Numbered from the stretch's first letter, positions 26,763-36,678 are shown. The stretch is 64,000 nucleotides of DNA from Beijerinckiaceae bacterium (GCA_019745195.1 JAIETL010000059.1:29450-93449), one strand, 5' to 3'. Notes: generated by a model not told the origin, from the sequence alone. Made by a program: numbers and translations.

Positions 26763-27209
26763 ATGAGCATCATCGAGCATTCCGAGACCGCTGCCCCCGA
26801 GCCGAGCATCGCTCCGCTGGTCACCCTCACGACCGAGGACGTCGTTGTCTGCCGCGAGGTTTACAATCGCATCGTCGACGACCGGTTCACGATGGCAGAG
26901 TACAAGTACATGAAGGCCCTCGCTGCGCGGACCGTCACCGACGAGTCGCTCATGCGCTGGCACGTCTTTGATCGCGTGCCCTGGGTCAGCTACAGGCGCC
27001 CGATCGAGAAGCGCCTCGCGAAGTCAACGTCGGAAGACATCTGCTACTGGACGTACACGAAAATCCCCCGCGGCGAGCGAGTGCTGCGGACCGTGGGCGA
27101 CTCGGCCAACGACACGAACCGCGCCGTCCATTCGAAGCTGGCTTGCCTACTCTACAGCCTGCTCGAAGACTACGACGTGCCCCTTTGGTACCGGATGGCG
27201 AAGCTCTGA
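26763..27209 (+). CDS. hypothetical protein
   Basis: MSIIEHSETAAPEPSIAPLVTLTTEDVVVCREVYNRIVDD... Confidence 0.6.
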   Translation: MSIIEHSETAAPEPSIAPLVTLTTEDVVVCREVYNRIVDDRFTMAEYKYMKALAARTVTDESLMRWHVFDRVPWVSYRRPIEKRLAKSTSEDICYWTYTKIPRGERVLRTVGDSANDTNRAVHSKLACLLYSLLEDYDVPLWYRMAKL

Positions 27210-27720
27210 TGCCCGCCCCGACCCGCTCGCTGTTCCGCACCCTGGGCGGCAAATTCTTGCAGGCCAAGGGCATCATCGGCCTTTTTCCGCCGCACCGCGT
27301 GTACGTCGAGCCCTTCGGCGGCGGCGCTAGCGTGCTGATGCGGAAGCCGCCCTCGCCCGTCGAGGTCCTAGGTGACGCGGACTTCGATGTCGTGTCGCTT
27401 TACCGGGCTGTCAAAGATCCGGTGCAGTGCGCGATGCTGCAGTTCCACATGCTCTACACCCCCTTTTCGAGCGCCGAATTCGAGCGGGCTTGTCAGGAGA
27501 CCGGCGGCGAACCCTTGGATCGCGCATGGCAGGTATTGGTCCGCAGCGCGATGGCCTTTTCGCCGGAGCGGACGTCGGAGAAAGTGAGTGGATTCCGGCG
27601 CAACACCAGCGGCAGCCGCAACGTGCCGAGCAGCTACGATTGGGCGACTTAAATGAACGCTCTGCCCCGCTTCAGGGACCGCCTAGCGCGCGTCATCATC
27701 GAGGACGGCGACGCCGTCGA
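27209..27720 (+). pseudogene. D12-class (Dam-like) DNA N6-adenine methyltransferase, truncated
   Basis: FGGGASVLMRKPPS motif; in-frame TAA (27650-27652) then same frame continues MNALPRFRDRLARVIIEDGDAVE and is lost before the catalytic DPPY. Confidence 0.65.
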
Positions 27721-27725
27721 AGGGA

Positions 27726-27854
27726 ATGGCTCGGGTCAAGACGCAGCTGGATGCGGATGAGAAGGCGGCCCGTGACGCTTTCATGGCATGGATCACGCCG
27801 ACCATCGGGCTCATCGGCGTCCTGATCGGCTTGGTAGCCGCGTTCAAGAAATAA
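27726..27854 (+). CDS. small single-TM protein MARVKTQLDADEKAARDAFMAWITPTIGLIGVLIGLVAAFKK
   Basis: 42-aa ORF read directly (not in ORF track); charged N-term plus TM helix. Confidence 0.5.
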   Translation: MARVKTQLDADEKAARDAFMAWITPTIGLIGVLIGLVAAFKK

Positions 27855-27939
27855 CCCACCAGATTGTGGGTTTCCTCACGACGAGTGCGGCGCGAGTCCA
27901 ATTATCAAGTACTATCCCTTGGCGGGGATAGGAGACGAG

Positions 27940-28971
27940 ATGAAAATCGACGTTGCCAAGCCGGATGCCGAGCGACATCCGAATTTGAGGTCACTGAACA
28001 CAGTGGTCCTAAAAGACGGCCCGAAAGTTCGGAAGGTCGCGAAGATCACCAAAATTCGCGACCATAATACCGGGGCGCCTCATCACGATTCTCTCAGCTT
28101 GAAAAGCTACAAGCTCAATCCAGTGTCCTGTGATCTTCAGCAGGAACGAAGCCTCAGTCTTGAGGGTGAGGAAATCACCCGGTTGACGGATTTCCTTCAG
28201 GCGTTGCGGGACGGCTCCGTGCCGGATAGGGCCGGAAGCTTCGTTGTTCTGAATGCAGCAGGGAAGGAAGCCGAGACCCTGCGGCAGATGGCCGATCTTG
28301 GTGACGGCGCGAAGCTGGACGCCCTTGCCACTCTGATGCGTCAGGCCGCTTCGACCCCAGGTGTGCTGGCCAAGCTCGCGGCCAAGCTGTCAGAGGACGA
28401 AGGCTTCTTGGAGAAAGCGGCCACGGCGCTTAACCTGGAGGTCTATCGCAGCGCTGTCCGAGACCTCGAAGCCCTAATCGCGACGAGCAACAGGGAGGCC
28501 GACTTCCAGAGTTTCCTGGAGACGAACCCATGGATGTTCGGGAGTGAGTACAGCGCCGTTCTCGACCGTCGTCGTTGGACACGTGATGAGCAGCTGGACT
28601 TTCTGGCACGCCTTACGACGGGCGGCGATGTGGAGGTCATCGAGATCAAGACGCCGATGCAAGGCCAGCCACTTTTTCTGAAGGACAGCTCGCACGCCAC
28701 TCTTTATCCCGGCGCGCCGCTGACGAAGGTGATCGCCCAGGTCCAAAACTATCTGGAGAGGCTCGACCGCGACCGAAACGGGATACTGGCGAACGACGGC
28801 GTCGACGTCACCAAGATCCGGGCGAAAGTCATCATTGGGAGCGAAGGTGACGCGGATCAACAGGCGGCCTTGAGGCGCTTGAACGGCCACCACCACCGCA
28901 TCCAGATCATAACCTTCGATGGGCTGCTAGCGATCGCGCGCCGGGTTCTCGCCTACCTAGAAGGGGGCTAG
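27940..28971 (+). CDS. sduA: Shedu immune nuclease family protein (SduA, DUF4263)
   Basis: C-terminal EADFQSFLETNPWMFGSEYSAVLDRRRWTRDEQLDFLARLTTGGDVEVIEIKTP matches the Shedu PD-(D/E)xK-like core. Confidence 0.8.
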   Translation: MKIDVAKPDAERHPNLRSLNTVVLKDGPKVRKVAKITKIRDHNTGAPHHDSLSLKSYKLNPVSCDLQQERSLSLEGEEITRLTDFLQALRDGSVPDRAGSFVVLNAAGKEAETLRQMADLGDGAKLDALATLMRQAASTPGVLAKLAAKLSEDEGFLEKAATALNLEVYRSAVRDLEALIATSNREADFQSFLETNPWMFGSEYSAVLDRRRWTRDEQLDFLARLTTGGDVEVIEIKTPMQGQPLFLKDSSHATLYPGAPLTKVIAQVQNYLERLDRDRNGILANDGVDVTKIRAKVIIGSEGDADQQAALRRLNGHHHRIQIITFDGLLAIARRVLAYLEGG

Positions 28972-29056
28972 TCGATGGCTGTGGCGAATTCCCCACATTG
29001 ACTCTGGCAGGGCCGATGATGTTCCTATTATGTTCTCATGATAGGAGCCCGTTCCG

Positions 29057-29478
29057 ATGCACATGTCGCCCGCCGTCCTCGGCCCGCCGATCTTCCTGCC
29101 GGTATACCTGAAGGCGGTGCGGGCGGGCTTTCCGTCGCCTGCGGACGATTACCTGGACCAGCCCATCGACCTGTCGCGGGCGCTGATCCAGAACGCGCCG
29201 GCCACCTTCATCATGACCGTCGCCAGCGACAGCGCGATCGATGTCGGCATCTTCGACGGCAGCCTGATCACGGTGGATCGCAGCCTCATGCCCAAGGACG
29301 GCGATGCCGTCGTCGTCGACGTCAACGGGAGCGCAGCATCAAGATTTTCAGGATTACCAGGGGCCGATCAAGTCTCGCGTTCGGCAACCGGCGCTACCCC
29401 GAATACGACCCTGGCCCGGACGCTGAGATCAACGTCTTTGGCGTCGTGACCAACACGGTGCGGCGGTTCCGGCGGTGA
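29057..29478 (+). pseudogene. umuD: UmuD-like S24 peptidase, frameshifted
   Basis: FPSPADDYLDQPIDLSRALIQNAPATFIMTVASDSAID...GDAVVVDVNG, then frame shift near 29327 to RSIKIFRITRG...[16 protein letters not shown]. Confidence 0.7.
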
Positions 29479-30749
29479 CCCGCTCGTTCGCCCTAATCGA
29501 CGGCAACAGCTTCTATTGCTCCTGCGAACGCGTGTTTGATCCGAAGCTCCAGCGGCGCCCGGTGATCGTGCTCTCGAACAACGACGGCTGCGCGGTCGCC
29601 CGGACCGCCGAGGCGAAGGCGCTCGGGATCAAGATGGGCGCGCCAATGTTCTCGATCCACGACCTCTGCAAGCGCGAGGGCGTCGTCGTCTTCTCGTCCA
29701 ACTACACCCTGTACGGCGACATGAGCCGCCGCATGAACACCGTCTACCAGCGCTTCTCTCCCGACATCGAGATCTACTCGATCGACGAGAGCTTCCTCGA
29801 CCTGACGCCGGTGGCGCCGGAGCAACGCGAAGAACTCGTTCGTGACCTGCGCACGACGGTCTCCACTTGGACCGGCGTTCCCACCTGCGTGGGAATCGGC
29901 CCGACGAAGACCCTGGCGAAACTCGCCAACAAGATCGCCAAGACGACTCCTCAGCTCCGCGGGGTCTGCGACCTGACCAGCGAGGAGGCCCGGCGGGAAT
30001 GGCTGCCCCTGTTCCCGCTTGAGGATGTCTGGGGCATCGGTCGCGCCAGTCAGGCCAAGCTCGGCGCCTTCGGCTGCAAGACGGCCGCGACGTTGCCGCG
30101 CTCGATCCCAAGCTGGCCAGAAAGACACTGACCGTCGTCGGCGAGCGGACCATCCATGAGCTTCGCGGCCAGCCCTGCATCGACCTGGAGACAGTGGCGC
30201 CGACCCGAAAGGGCTGCGCTGTTACCCGGTCGTTCGCCGGCCGCGTTGATTCCTTGGAGATGATGCAGGAGGCCATCGCGGCCCATGCAACCCGCCTCGG
30301 GGAGAAGCTCAGGCATCACGGCTTGGCGACCACGTCACGGTTTTTTTCCACACCAGCCCCTTCGATAACGGCCCGTCCCGCAGCGTCTCGACCACAGTGG
30401 ATTTTCCCGAGGCCAGCAACGACACCCTGGTCCTGGTCCGGGCGGCGAAGTGGGGAGCCCGGCGGATCTGGAAGAACGGCTACCGGTATTCGAAGGCCGG
30501 CCTGATGACGGTGGACCTTGTCCCGCTGGAGGCCTCGCAGCGCGCCCTGATCGGCGCCCTCGATCGCGAGAAGAGCGGCCGCCTGATGGAGGCCCTGGAC
30601 GCTTGCAACCAGAAGCATGGCAGCGGGTCTGTGTTCTCGGCGGCGTCGGGGATCGCCACCAAAAGAAGGCCTGGATCACCAAGTTCGACATGCGGTCGCC
30701 GCGGTACACGACGCGACTTGAAGAGGTTCCGGTAGTAGCGGCGGCTTGA
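29475..30749 (+). pseudogene. umuC: UmuC-like Y-family polymerase with three -1 frameshifts
   Basis: [19 protein letters not shown]...[12 protein letters not shown]; homologous segments continue in frames 0, 2, 1, 0 with breaks near 30088, 30325 and 30662; ends ...FDMRSPRYTTRLEEVPVVAAA. Confidence 0.75.
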
Positions 30750-30822
30750 TCTTACCAATCCGGGTCATCGATGGGCGAAGGCCGCGAAGCCGTCGGCTAA
30801 GCCAGAGCGCGGCAACGCCGAC

Positions 30823-31065
30823 ATGATCATCGCGACGACCCAGCGCGTGTCGTCCGTCTGGTATGCGTCCTGAGAGATCGGCGTCTCGCAGGCGACAATC
30901 CGCAAGGTCTTCAAGCGTCGCGGGTTGGAGATCCCGAAGCTCGACAAGGGCAAGCTTAGACAGGCTTGCCTGGTCGGCGGGGCGAAGCGCAGGGCCTGGA
31001 CGATTGCGGCCAGGGAGCCAGTCAGCGTGTATCAGCGGCCCATCCAGCTGTCGCTTTTCGGCTAG
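30823..31065 (+). pseudogene. small HTH protein remnant with in-frame TGA
   Basis: MIIATTQRVSSVWYAS-TGA-EIGVSQATIRKVFKRRGLEIPKLDKGKLRQACLVGGAKRRAWTIAAREPVSVYQRPIQLSLFG. Confidence 0.35.
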
Positions 31066-31505
31066 CGGATCACAACGCCGTCGGTGGGCCAGTCGCCGAA
31101 TATCCTCGCCAGCTGCTCGCCCTCATCTTTGCTCTGGACCTCCAGGGCAACAAAAGGCGGGTCGTGCCGCCGATAGGTCCTCGCGGCGGCGACGAGGTGC
31201 GAACCACGAGCGACCATCGGGATCATATCGGGCACTCGGGGATCAGGGTCCTGCCAGACGAAGACGATAACGGGGTTTCCAAGGAAGTCCCGGACGAACC
31301 TATCGATCGCCAACCGATCGCCCCTCGCGACAAGCGCATCGTGCTTGGCCTTGTTCGCGGCTGCATTGCGCAGGATATCCATACGGAGGCTATGCGTACG
31401 ACCGACGTGCTCGACGGCGACGCCATGGATGGAATGGAAGTCCCCGAACACCCGTTCGAGATCCTCCTGGCCGGGAGCCGCCCGGCGGCGCTTGGACTCA
31501 CCCAT
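31062..31505 (-). CDS. hypothetical protein
   Basis: 147-aa ORF convergent with the island. Confidence 0.5.
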   Translation of the reverse strand: MGESKRRRAAPGQEDLERVFGDFHSIHGVAVEHVGRTHSLRMDILRNAAANKAKHDALVARGDRLAIDRFVRDFLGNPVIVFVWQDPDPRVPDMIPMVARGSHLVAAARTYRRHDPPFVALEVQSKDEGEQLARIFGDWPTDGVVIR

Positions 31506-31551
31506 GCGACATCCGCGGGGCTAAGCAGCGCCGTGACAGCCCGATCGGGGC

Positions 31552-31953
31552 TCAGGGGAGGATCGCGGTGACCCGGATCTCGATGCGCATCGTCGGCAAC
31601 CCCAGGGCTGCGACCCCGATCTCGGTCCAAATCGGCGCGTGGTTGGGCATGTACTGCCGATAGAGTTTGGACATCGTCTCATTCACGACGGCAGGGAAGC
31701 CGCCGACATGATAGGAATTGACGTGCACGACATGCTCCCATCCGGCCCCGGCGGTCGCCAACGTGCGTTCGACGTTTTGAAAGGCCTGCTCGATCTCAAC
31801 CTCGATGGACTCCGGTATCTGAAGGTCGTCGTCCCAACCACCCTGGCCGGACGTCTCGACGCGGTTTCCGATCTTGACTGCCTGCGAGTAATGCAAGGTG
31901 TCCCGGAGGAACTCGCCATAGCCGGGGGTTACGAAGAACGAGGGCTTTTCCAT
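31552..31953 (-). CDS. RidA family protein
   Basis: YSQAVKIGNRVETSGQGGWD...AFQNVERTLATAGAGWEHVVHVNSYHV...RIEIRVTAIL. Confidence 0.85.
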   Translation of the reverse strand: MEKPSFFVTPGYGEFLRDTLHYSQAVKIGNRVETSGQGGWDDDLQIPESIEVEIEQAFQNVERTLATAGAGWEHVVHVNSYHVGGFPAVVNETMSKLYRQYMPNHAPIWTEIGVAALGLPTMRIEIRVTAILP

Positions 31954-32081
31954 CGGTTTCCATCCTGGTGATTGAGCAAGGACGCGACGTCGCCGGTCCT
32001 CTTCGTCATCGAGAGATATGGCGTCTCGATTGATTACTTAAGACGTTGATAATCGCATGGGTTAGTGCAATTTGGCCAGCA

Positions 32082-32990
32082 ATGCATCGTCCGTCGTTCA
32101 ACGATCTCACCGCCTTCGTCGCCGTCGCCGACCATCGGAGTTTCCGCCGCGCCGCGGAGGAGATCGGCACGGCGCCCTCAACGTTGAGCCATGCGATCCG
32201 AACGTTGGAGGATCGCATGGGTGTCCGGCTCCTGAACCGCACGACGCGGAGCGTCTCGCCGACCGAGGCGGGCTTTCAACTCCTCACTCGGCTTCGGCCG
32301 GCACTGGCGACGCTGGACGAGGCGTTGGACAGCGTCGCGGCGTTTCGCGGCGACGTCTCAGGCACGGTGAGGATCAACGCGCCCCGGGTCGCGGCCGCGA
32401 TGCTGGTGGACGACGTTCTTCCGCTCATGGCGGAGAGGTTCCCCGATGTCACCGTCGACATCGTGGTGGAGGGCAAGCTGGTCGACATCGTATCCGGCGG
32501 CTTCGACGCCGGCGTCCGGCTCGCCGGCTCGATACAAATGGATATGGTCTGTGTGCAACTCGGCAGCCTAGTCGAATTCGTCTGCGTCGCATCCCCGGCC
32601 TACATATCTCGCCATGGCGAGCCGGGCTCTCCGGAAGACCTCAAGCGACATCGCTGCATTGGCCACCGCATGCCTGGCGGCAAGCTGTATCGATGGGAGT
32701 TCACGCGCGCAGGGCAGGAACTGACAGTCGATACCGTTGGACCTGTGATCCTCGATGATGAGGACCTGATGGTCGACGCCGCCGTGAAGGGGCTTGGCAT
32801 CGCATATGTCACGAGCCCCGCCGCGACGGCCGCCTTGGCCGACGGACGCCTGCGGCGGGTGCTCCGTCCATGGACGCCGGCGCCGGAGGCGATTGCGATA
32901 TACTATCCTGGCCATAGGCGCGTACCGCCTGCGCTTCGTGCCTTTCTCGACACAGTAAAAACGCTGACACACGGATCGATGCAGCCGTAG
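32082..32990 (+). CDS. LysR family transcriptional regulator
   Basis: N-terminal wHTH FNDLTAFVAVADHRSFRRAAEEIGTAPSTLSHAIRTLEDRMGVRLLNRTTRSV. Confidence 0.9.
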   Translation: MHRPSFNDLTAFVAVADHRSFRRAAEEIGTAPSTLSHAIRTLEDRMGVRLLNRTTRSVSPTEAGFQLLTRLRPALATLDEALDSVAAFRGDVSGTVRINAPRVAAAMLVDDVLPLMAERFPDVTVDIVVEGKLVDIVSGGFDAGVRLAGSIQMDMVCVQLGSLVEFVCVASPAYISRHGEPGSPEDLKRHRCIGHRMPGGKLYRWEFTRAGQELTVDTVGPVILDDEDLMVDAAVKGLGIAYVTSPAATAALADGRLRRVLRPWTPAPEAIAIYYPGHRRVPPALRAFLDTVKTLTHGSMQP

Positions 32991-33328
32991 GGCAGGTGTC
33001 GAGACTGAAGGATTCAAAGAATTCCCGCAGCAACAGCGCGCAAAATCGGTTCTAAGCAGCAGCGGAATTTACGCCTGCTTGGGCCGGAACGAGCGTACGC
33101 CGCTTCGGTAGAGATGCCGCTTCCCGCCGATGCTGAATTCAAGGGAGACAGGAAGCTCATAACCGCGTGCCTCGATGCCTAAGGAGGCCCGTAGGCGCTC
33201 AAAAGCATCGTGGCGCCGGGGTCAATTCGAAGCTGTGGGCTTACGCCAGCGCAAGTCTGGCCTGTTCGTGCATTACATTTATGGTGAGCGGGGCCATGTC
33301 GAAGGCCCCATCTTCAACGGAGACTTCA

Positions 33329-33601
33329 ATGACTAAGAACGGACTGATTGCCGCCGTTGCGGAAGATGCCGCCAAGTCGAAAACCGATGTCGTCGCCGTT
33401 CTGACATCGCTCGCTGCCATCGTCTCGACAACCTTGAAGGGAGGTGGTGAGCTCACCTTGGGCGGCATCGGCAGACTTTCAGCGGCGAAGCGCGACGCCC
33501 GACAAGCCCGCAATCCCTCGACCGGCGCGGTAATCGACGTCCCCGCGAAAACGGTGGTTAAGTTCAAGGTGGCTAGAGACCTCGCAGACGCCGTTGCCTG
33601 A
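33329..33601 (+). CDS. HU family DNA-binding protein
   Basis: MTKNGLIAAVAEDAAKSK...GGIGRLSAAKRDARQARNPSTGAVIDVPAKTVVKFKVARDLADAV. Confidence 0.85.
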   Translation: MTKNGLIAAVAEDAAKSKTDVVAVLTSLAAIVSTTLKGGGELTLGGIGRLSAAKRDARQARNPSTGAVIDVPAKTVVKFKVARDLADAVA

Positions 33602-33679
33602 TTTCGACGTCCCCGCCCATTCGAAATGAGCGGGGAGTTCGATCGATCCGGCTGGCCGCGGCCGGGCCGATCATCCGTA

Positions 33680-34135
33680 TCAAGCGGCGATCTTGGGCTT
33701 CGCCGCACGCTTCGCTTTGGCCGGTGGGGCGACGGCGGCGGCCTTGCGACCCAAACCCATCGACTTGGCGAGAGCCGACCGCGCCTCGGCATAAGCCGGC
33801 GCCACCATCGGATAATCCGCCGGCAGGCCCCACTTCGCCCGGTACTCGGCCGGCGTCATCCCATATTTGCTGCTCAAGTGGCGCTTGAGGGACTTGAACG
33901 ACTTGCCGTCCTCCAGGCAGATGATCGCATCGGGCGTGACGGACTTGCGGATCGATACCGCCGGAACCTGTGCCGCCGCCGGTGCCGGTTCAGCCTGTTT
34001 GCCCAACCCCGAGAGTGACGAGTGGACGCTGGCGATCAACCCGGCGAGATCGGACATCGGGACATTGTTGTTGGCGACATAGGCGGAGACGACGTCTGCC
34101 GCGAGCTCGACCAAATGACCGTTTGCTTCTTCCAT
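33680..34135 (-). CDS. mucR: MucR/Ros family transcriptional regulator
   Basis: [44 protein letters not shown]. Confidence 0.85.
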   Translation of the reverse strand: MEEANGHLVELAADVVSAYVANNNVPMSDLAGLIASVHSSLSGLGKQAEPAPAAAQVPAVSIRKSVTPDAIICLEDGKSFKSLKRHLSSKYGMTPAEYRAKWGLPADYPMVAPAYAEARSALAKSMGLGRKAAAVAPPAKAKRAAKPKIAA

Positions 34136-34660
34136 GATTTCCTCCGGATATCCAAATGCCATGCGAAATGACGTCTTGATGGTGGAACAATAATGAATCG
34201 ATTCGCATAGTCTGATCATGCGAGGTAATCACGTTGCACAGATGCGTCTAGTGCCAAAGCGTCGAATATCGTAATTCTGAAGATCTTCGCCTGATAATTT
34301 CGCCCTCGGCCTTAACTGTTGAAGGCGGCGATGATCTTAAGTTCCTCCATTTCAGAATTTCCTTAAATTGCACGACGTTTTTTGCTAGAGGATGCCGTTG
34401 CGGGTGGTATCAGTCGGCAGATCCTGCTCGATCGGTACCAATGGGCGCCCGTGAGCCAGAAGCGATCACGATGCATCCGTAATTTATTCCAAAGTACGCC
34501 GATCCGGCCGCTTCAATGTTGGCGTTTGAATTCGAAGGTTTCCCCGCAAACCCGTTCCGGTAGGTCGCGGGAGGCCGGAGCGCCAACAGTCTGAAAGGCG
34601 TTCCCGGACTGTGTCCAGTTCCGCACGGATTACTGCGTTGGCACTATGCGGACGGTTGGA

Positions 34661-34936
34661 TCACTCCCCGATAGCTACGAGCCTGCATGTCGATCGCGTG
34701 AATGTCTCGATGGCCGAAAGGGCCTCGTCCAAGGTCGCATAGGGTCCAAGCTTCATCGATTTCATATTGTCGGCGACGCGCGCGCCCGGCTCGATTCGGA
34801 ACTCCTCGGGCGCTTTCTCCTCGACGATCCCGACATCCCTGCCCAGAAGGTCGACGAGCGACCAAGCCGTCGCGCTGACTGGCTTCACGGTGATGTCCAC
34901 GCGGTAGCTCCAAGAGGTTTGGTGCGAGCAGTTCAC
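34661..34936 (-). CDS. hypothetical protein
   Basis: 91-aa ORF, regular composition. Confidence 0.4.
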   Translation of the reverse strand: MNCSHQTSWSYRVDITVKPVSATAWSLVDLLGRDVGIVEEKAPEEFRIEPGARVADNMKSMKLGPYATLDEALSAIETFTRSTCRLVAIGE

Positions 34937-34957
34937 ACGCCAGGAGTTGCCGGGTCG

Positions 34958-35668
34958 TTACCGTCCGCCTCTCGCCCGATAGTTAGCGATCATCGCCGGT
35001 GTGATGTCTTCCTGATAACAAAGCGGAGCCCTGCCGCCGCCTCGGGAATGTGCGCTACGGCGGCCGCACCGCCTCCCGCCACGATCAACGTTGTGTGGGC
35101 AAGGGCAACTGCCCGGATAGCTCGCGATGCTACGAGCGATGAGAGCTGCGCCGATCGCGATGGCATCGAGAGGAGCCTGCACCGTGGGTTTGCGCCTGGC
35201 GCCAGGCGCTTCATCCTCCGCATCGTCATCGACCGGAGCCTTCATGCTCAACCGCCGCGCGCTCATCCAGCCTTCGACGGCGCTGATCGGATGGCGCACC
35301 TCGGCCCAATCTTCACGCCGTGTCAGCTCCCCGACCTGCATTCCGGTCGGCAGCCGGTCGAGGATCGCCGCCTTGCCGTCCGGGGCCGCCCGCATAGGCA
35401 CTTCCTTGCCGGTGACGTAGAGGCTGCGCTTGATCGGCCTGAGGATCGCCCCGACCTGTCGGCGCAGCGTTGGCTGCGAGACCGGGCTGGATGCCGGCGC
35501 GGCGGGAATGAGAACGGTTGCCGCTGGCGCCGGTTTGTCGACACCGTCGCGACTGACCACGGGCGCTGGGGTCGATACGACGCTGGGCGGCTTAGTGTTC
35601 CCGCCGCATTTCGCGAACACCAACACGCATGCCCCGACGATAAGCCATCCGCCGACGTTCCGCCCCAT
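34958..35668 (-). CDS. SH3-domain-containing protein with N-terminal hydrophobic segment
   Basis: LYVTGKEVPMRAAPDGKAAILDRLPTGMQVGELTRREDWAEVRHP; C-terminal Cys-rich SCPCPHNVDRGGRRCG. Confidence 0.65.
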   Translation of the reverse strand: MGRNVGGWLIVGACVLVFAKCGGNTKPPSVVSTPAPVVSRDGVDKPAPAATVLIPAAPASSPVSQPTLRRQVGAILRPIKRSLYVTGKEVPMRAAPDGKAAILDRLPTGMQVGELTRREDWAEVRHPISAVEGWMSARRLSMKAPVDDDAEDEAPGARRKPTVQAPLDAIAIGAALIARSIASYPGSCPCPHNVDRGGRRCGRRSAHSRGGGRAPLCYQEDITPAMIANYRARGGR

Positions 35669-35943
35669 GGCCAGTTCTCTGTTGACCTAGGGCGAAGCTA
35701 GGACAGCGCCGCTTATCCTACAACGCAGGATTGCACGCGGAGTGCCTTGTGGCACCCACCCTGACGGTTTCCTCGTCACTCTCATTTTGCCTCATCTGCC
35801 ATACCAGCGGTCGCGGTGGCAGGCGGGCGACCGGCAGCCCGGAGGAACGCCAAGCCCGTGAGTAAGCCGGGGTCTCCGCCGGCCGATCCGTAGACCCCGA
35901 ACAATCGCTTCGTTGGTCACCTACCGCTTCCGGGCCCCGAGCG

Positions 35944-36678
35944 TCAGAAGCGCGGTTCGGGCAGGCTTGCCACCAGCCGGCTCAGGCCGTCGCTGTAGCG
36001 TTCCCGCAGGTCCGCCCAGTAGGGATGCTGGGCGGTGAACTTGGCGACCTGCCCTGCCGTCAGGCTGCCGGCCTCGTAGCGCAGCAGGTCGATCGGCGGG
36101 GCGACCGAGAGGTTGCTGCGTATGGTGGCGTCGAAGGAGAGCAGCGCCAGCTTCGCCGCCTCGTCGAGCCCGCTGCGCATCGTCAGGGCGCGGTCGAGGA
36201 TCGGCTTGCCGTATTTCGTCTCGCCGAGTTGCAGGAACGGGTTGCGGCTCGAGGCTTCCACGAAATTGCCGGCCGAATAGATCTGGAACAGGCGGTGGCC
36301 GTCGCTGGCGATCTGGCCCCCGACGAGGAAGCTCGCGCTCGGATCGCCATAGGGCTCGACGTGGCTGCGGTTGAGCCGCATCACCTCGCGCAGCACGGCA
36401 CCGACGGTCTGCGCGACATCGAACAGGCTGCGGGCGGCGAGAATGTCGCCCTCGGGTCCCGCCGTGCCACCGCGGCCCGCAGTTTGGCGGATCATGCTTA
36501 TCACCGCCTGGGTCGTGGCGAGATTGCCGGCCGAAAGGATGGCGACGACGCGTTCGCCCGGCGTTTCGAATAGCGCGAGCTTCTTAACGGTCGAAATCTG
36601 GTCAACGCCCGCGCTGGTGCGGGAATCGGAGGCCAGCACTAGTCCCGATTGCAGCCAGATGCCAAGGCAGTAGGTCAT
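35944..36678 (-). CDS. proteasome-type protease, Anbu-like
   Basis: MTYCLGIWLQSGLVLASDSRTSAGVDQISTVKKLALFE; Ntn-hydrolase beta-subunit-like sequence. Confidence 0.8.
   Translation of the reverse strand: MTYCLGIWLQSGLVLASDSRTSAGVDQISTVKKLALFETPGERVVAILSAGNLATTQAVISMIRQTAGRGGTAGPEGDILAARSLFDVAQTVGAVLREVMRLNRSHVEPYGDPSASFLVGGQIASDGHRLFQIYSAGNFVEASSRNPFLQLGETKYGKPILDRALTMRSGLDEAAKLALLSFDATIRSNLSVAPPIDLLRYEAGSLTAGQVAKFTAQHPYWADLRERYSDGLSRLVASLPEPRF

Noticed and set aside
7243-31065. Interpretation as a complete prophage or ICE
   Set aside because: No terminase, portal, capsid, tail, lysis, integrase, relaxase or T4SS genes recognised within the window.
30823-31065. TGA as selenocysteine or stop-codon reassignment
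   Set aside because: Interrupted genes use TAA, TAG and TGA, and frameshifts are nearby, so decay is simpler than recoding.
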